From positions 1-33,814 of the forward strand of contig DAOTNF010000024.1 of assembly GCA_035450685.1 (NCBI GenBank): a stretch of DNA of 33,814 bases, read 5' to 3'. Within the stretch, counting starts at the first letter, position 1. Each line of letters opens with the position of its first letter. A program made the translations under genes and the position numbers. The notes under the pieces were generated by a model. It was not told the DNA's origin. It saw only the letters and a program-made list of their open reading frames with translations, and did not search any database. Source of the stretch: Syntrophosphaera sp035450685 (lineage in GTDB: Bacteria; Cloacimonadota; Cloacimonadia; Cloacimonadales; Cloacimonadaceae). This document shows positions 33,782 to 33,814 of the stretch, piece after piece.

Positions 33782-33814
33782 GGCGATCAGTAGGCGATCA
33801 ATCAGTAATCAATG
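33782..33814. repeat. Short direct repeats at the window edge
   Basis: GGCGATCA occurs at 33782-33789 and 33793-33800, with ATCAGTA and ATCAAT variants continuing to the window end. It looks like the start of a low-complexity or repeated intergenic element that continues beyond the window. Upstream (33723-33781) I see no gene. Confidence 0.35.

Overview
The window most likely comes from an anaerobic, amino-acid-fermenting diderm bacterium of the candidate phylum Cloacimonadota (WWE1), close to Cloacimonas. The main evidence is a 3-keto-5-aminohexanoate cleavage enzyme whose active-site residues sit at the same numbers I recall for the characterised Cloacimonas enzyme. Supporting it are large secreted proteins with FlgD-like C-terminal sorting domains, a B12-dependent ribonucleotide reductase, and carbamate kinase beside a cyclic-2,3-diphosphoglycerate-synthetase-like GTPase. 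A Kdo transferase shows that an LPS outer membrane is made. The assignment rests on gene content, not on a database search.

Layout. Positions 1-475 are non-coding, rich in inverted repeats and with a degenerate 44-46 bp direct repeat. A promoter-like site, a 29-codon leader ORF and a secreted beta-helix protein follow (to 2965). From 23.3 kb back to 3.0 kb all protein genes lie on the minus strand, tightly packed and often with ATGA or TGATG stop/start overlaps. In transcription order they are: waaA, an AmmeMemoRadiSam-type radical SAM enzyme, a NusG-domain-II protein, a glycosyltransferase/Ppx-GppA fusion, miaB, a 116-bp gap, a YicC-family RNase, a small membrane protein, rnr, murI, kce, nrdJ, a zinc-ribbon membrane protein, apbE, folE2, an M16 peptidase, a 2-hydroxyacyl-CoA-dehydratase activator-like ATPase and a PHP-family phosphatase. 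This block mixes envelope synthesis, RNA processing and tRNA modification, nucleotide and folate metabolism, flavinylation and amino-acid fermentation.

Upstream of that block on the same strand lie tRNA-Asp and two tiny ORFs behind a very good sigma70-type promoter. An AT-rich island follows with a PDZ-less trypsin-like protease on the plus strand. Then come a 1192-residue gingipain-family (C25) secreted protease and a sirtuin (plus strand), a shared bidirectional terminator, and minus-strand carbamate kinase and cpgS-like genes. The right end holds a small secreted protein whose stop codon is one base from tRNA-Thr(CGT), a terminator, and the start of a repetitive intergenic stretch.

The most interesting items are the glycosyltransferase-Ppx/GppA fusion, the leader ORF that appears to control translation of the beta-helix protein through a hairpin holding its Shine-Dalgarno sequence, and the promoter-driven pair of tiny ORFs ahead of tRNA-Asp.
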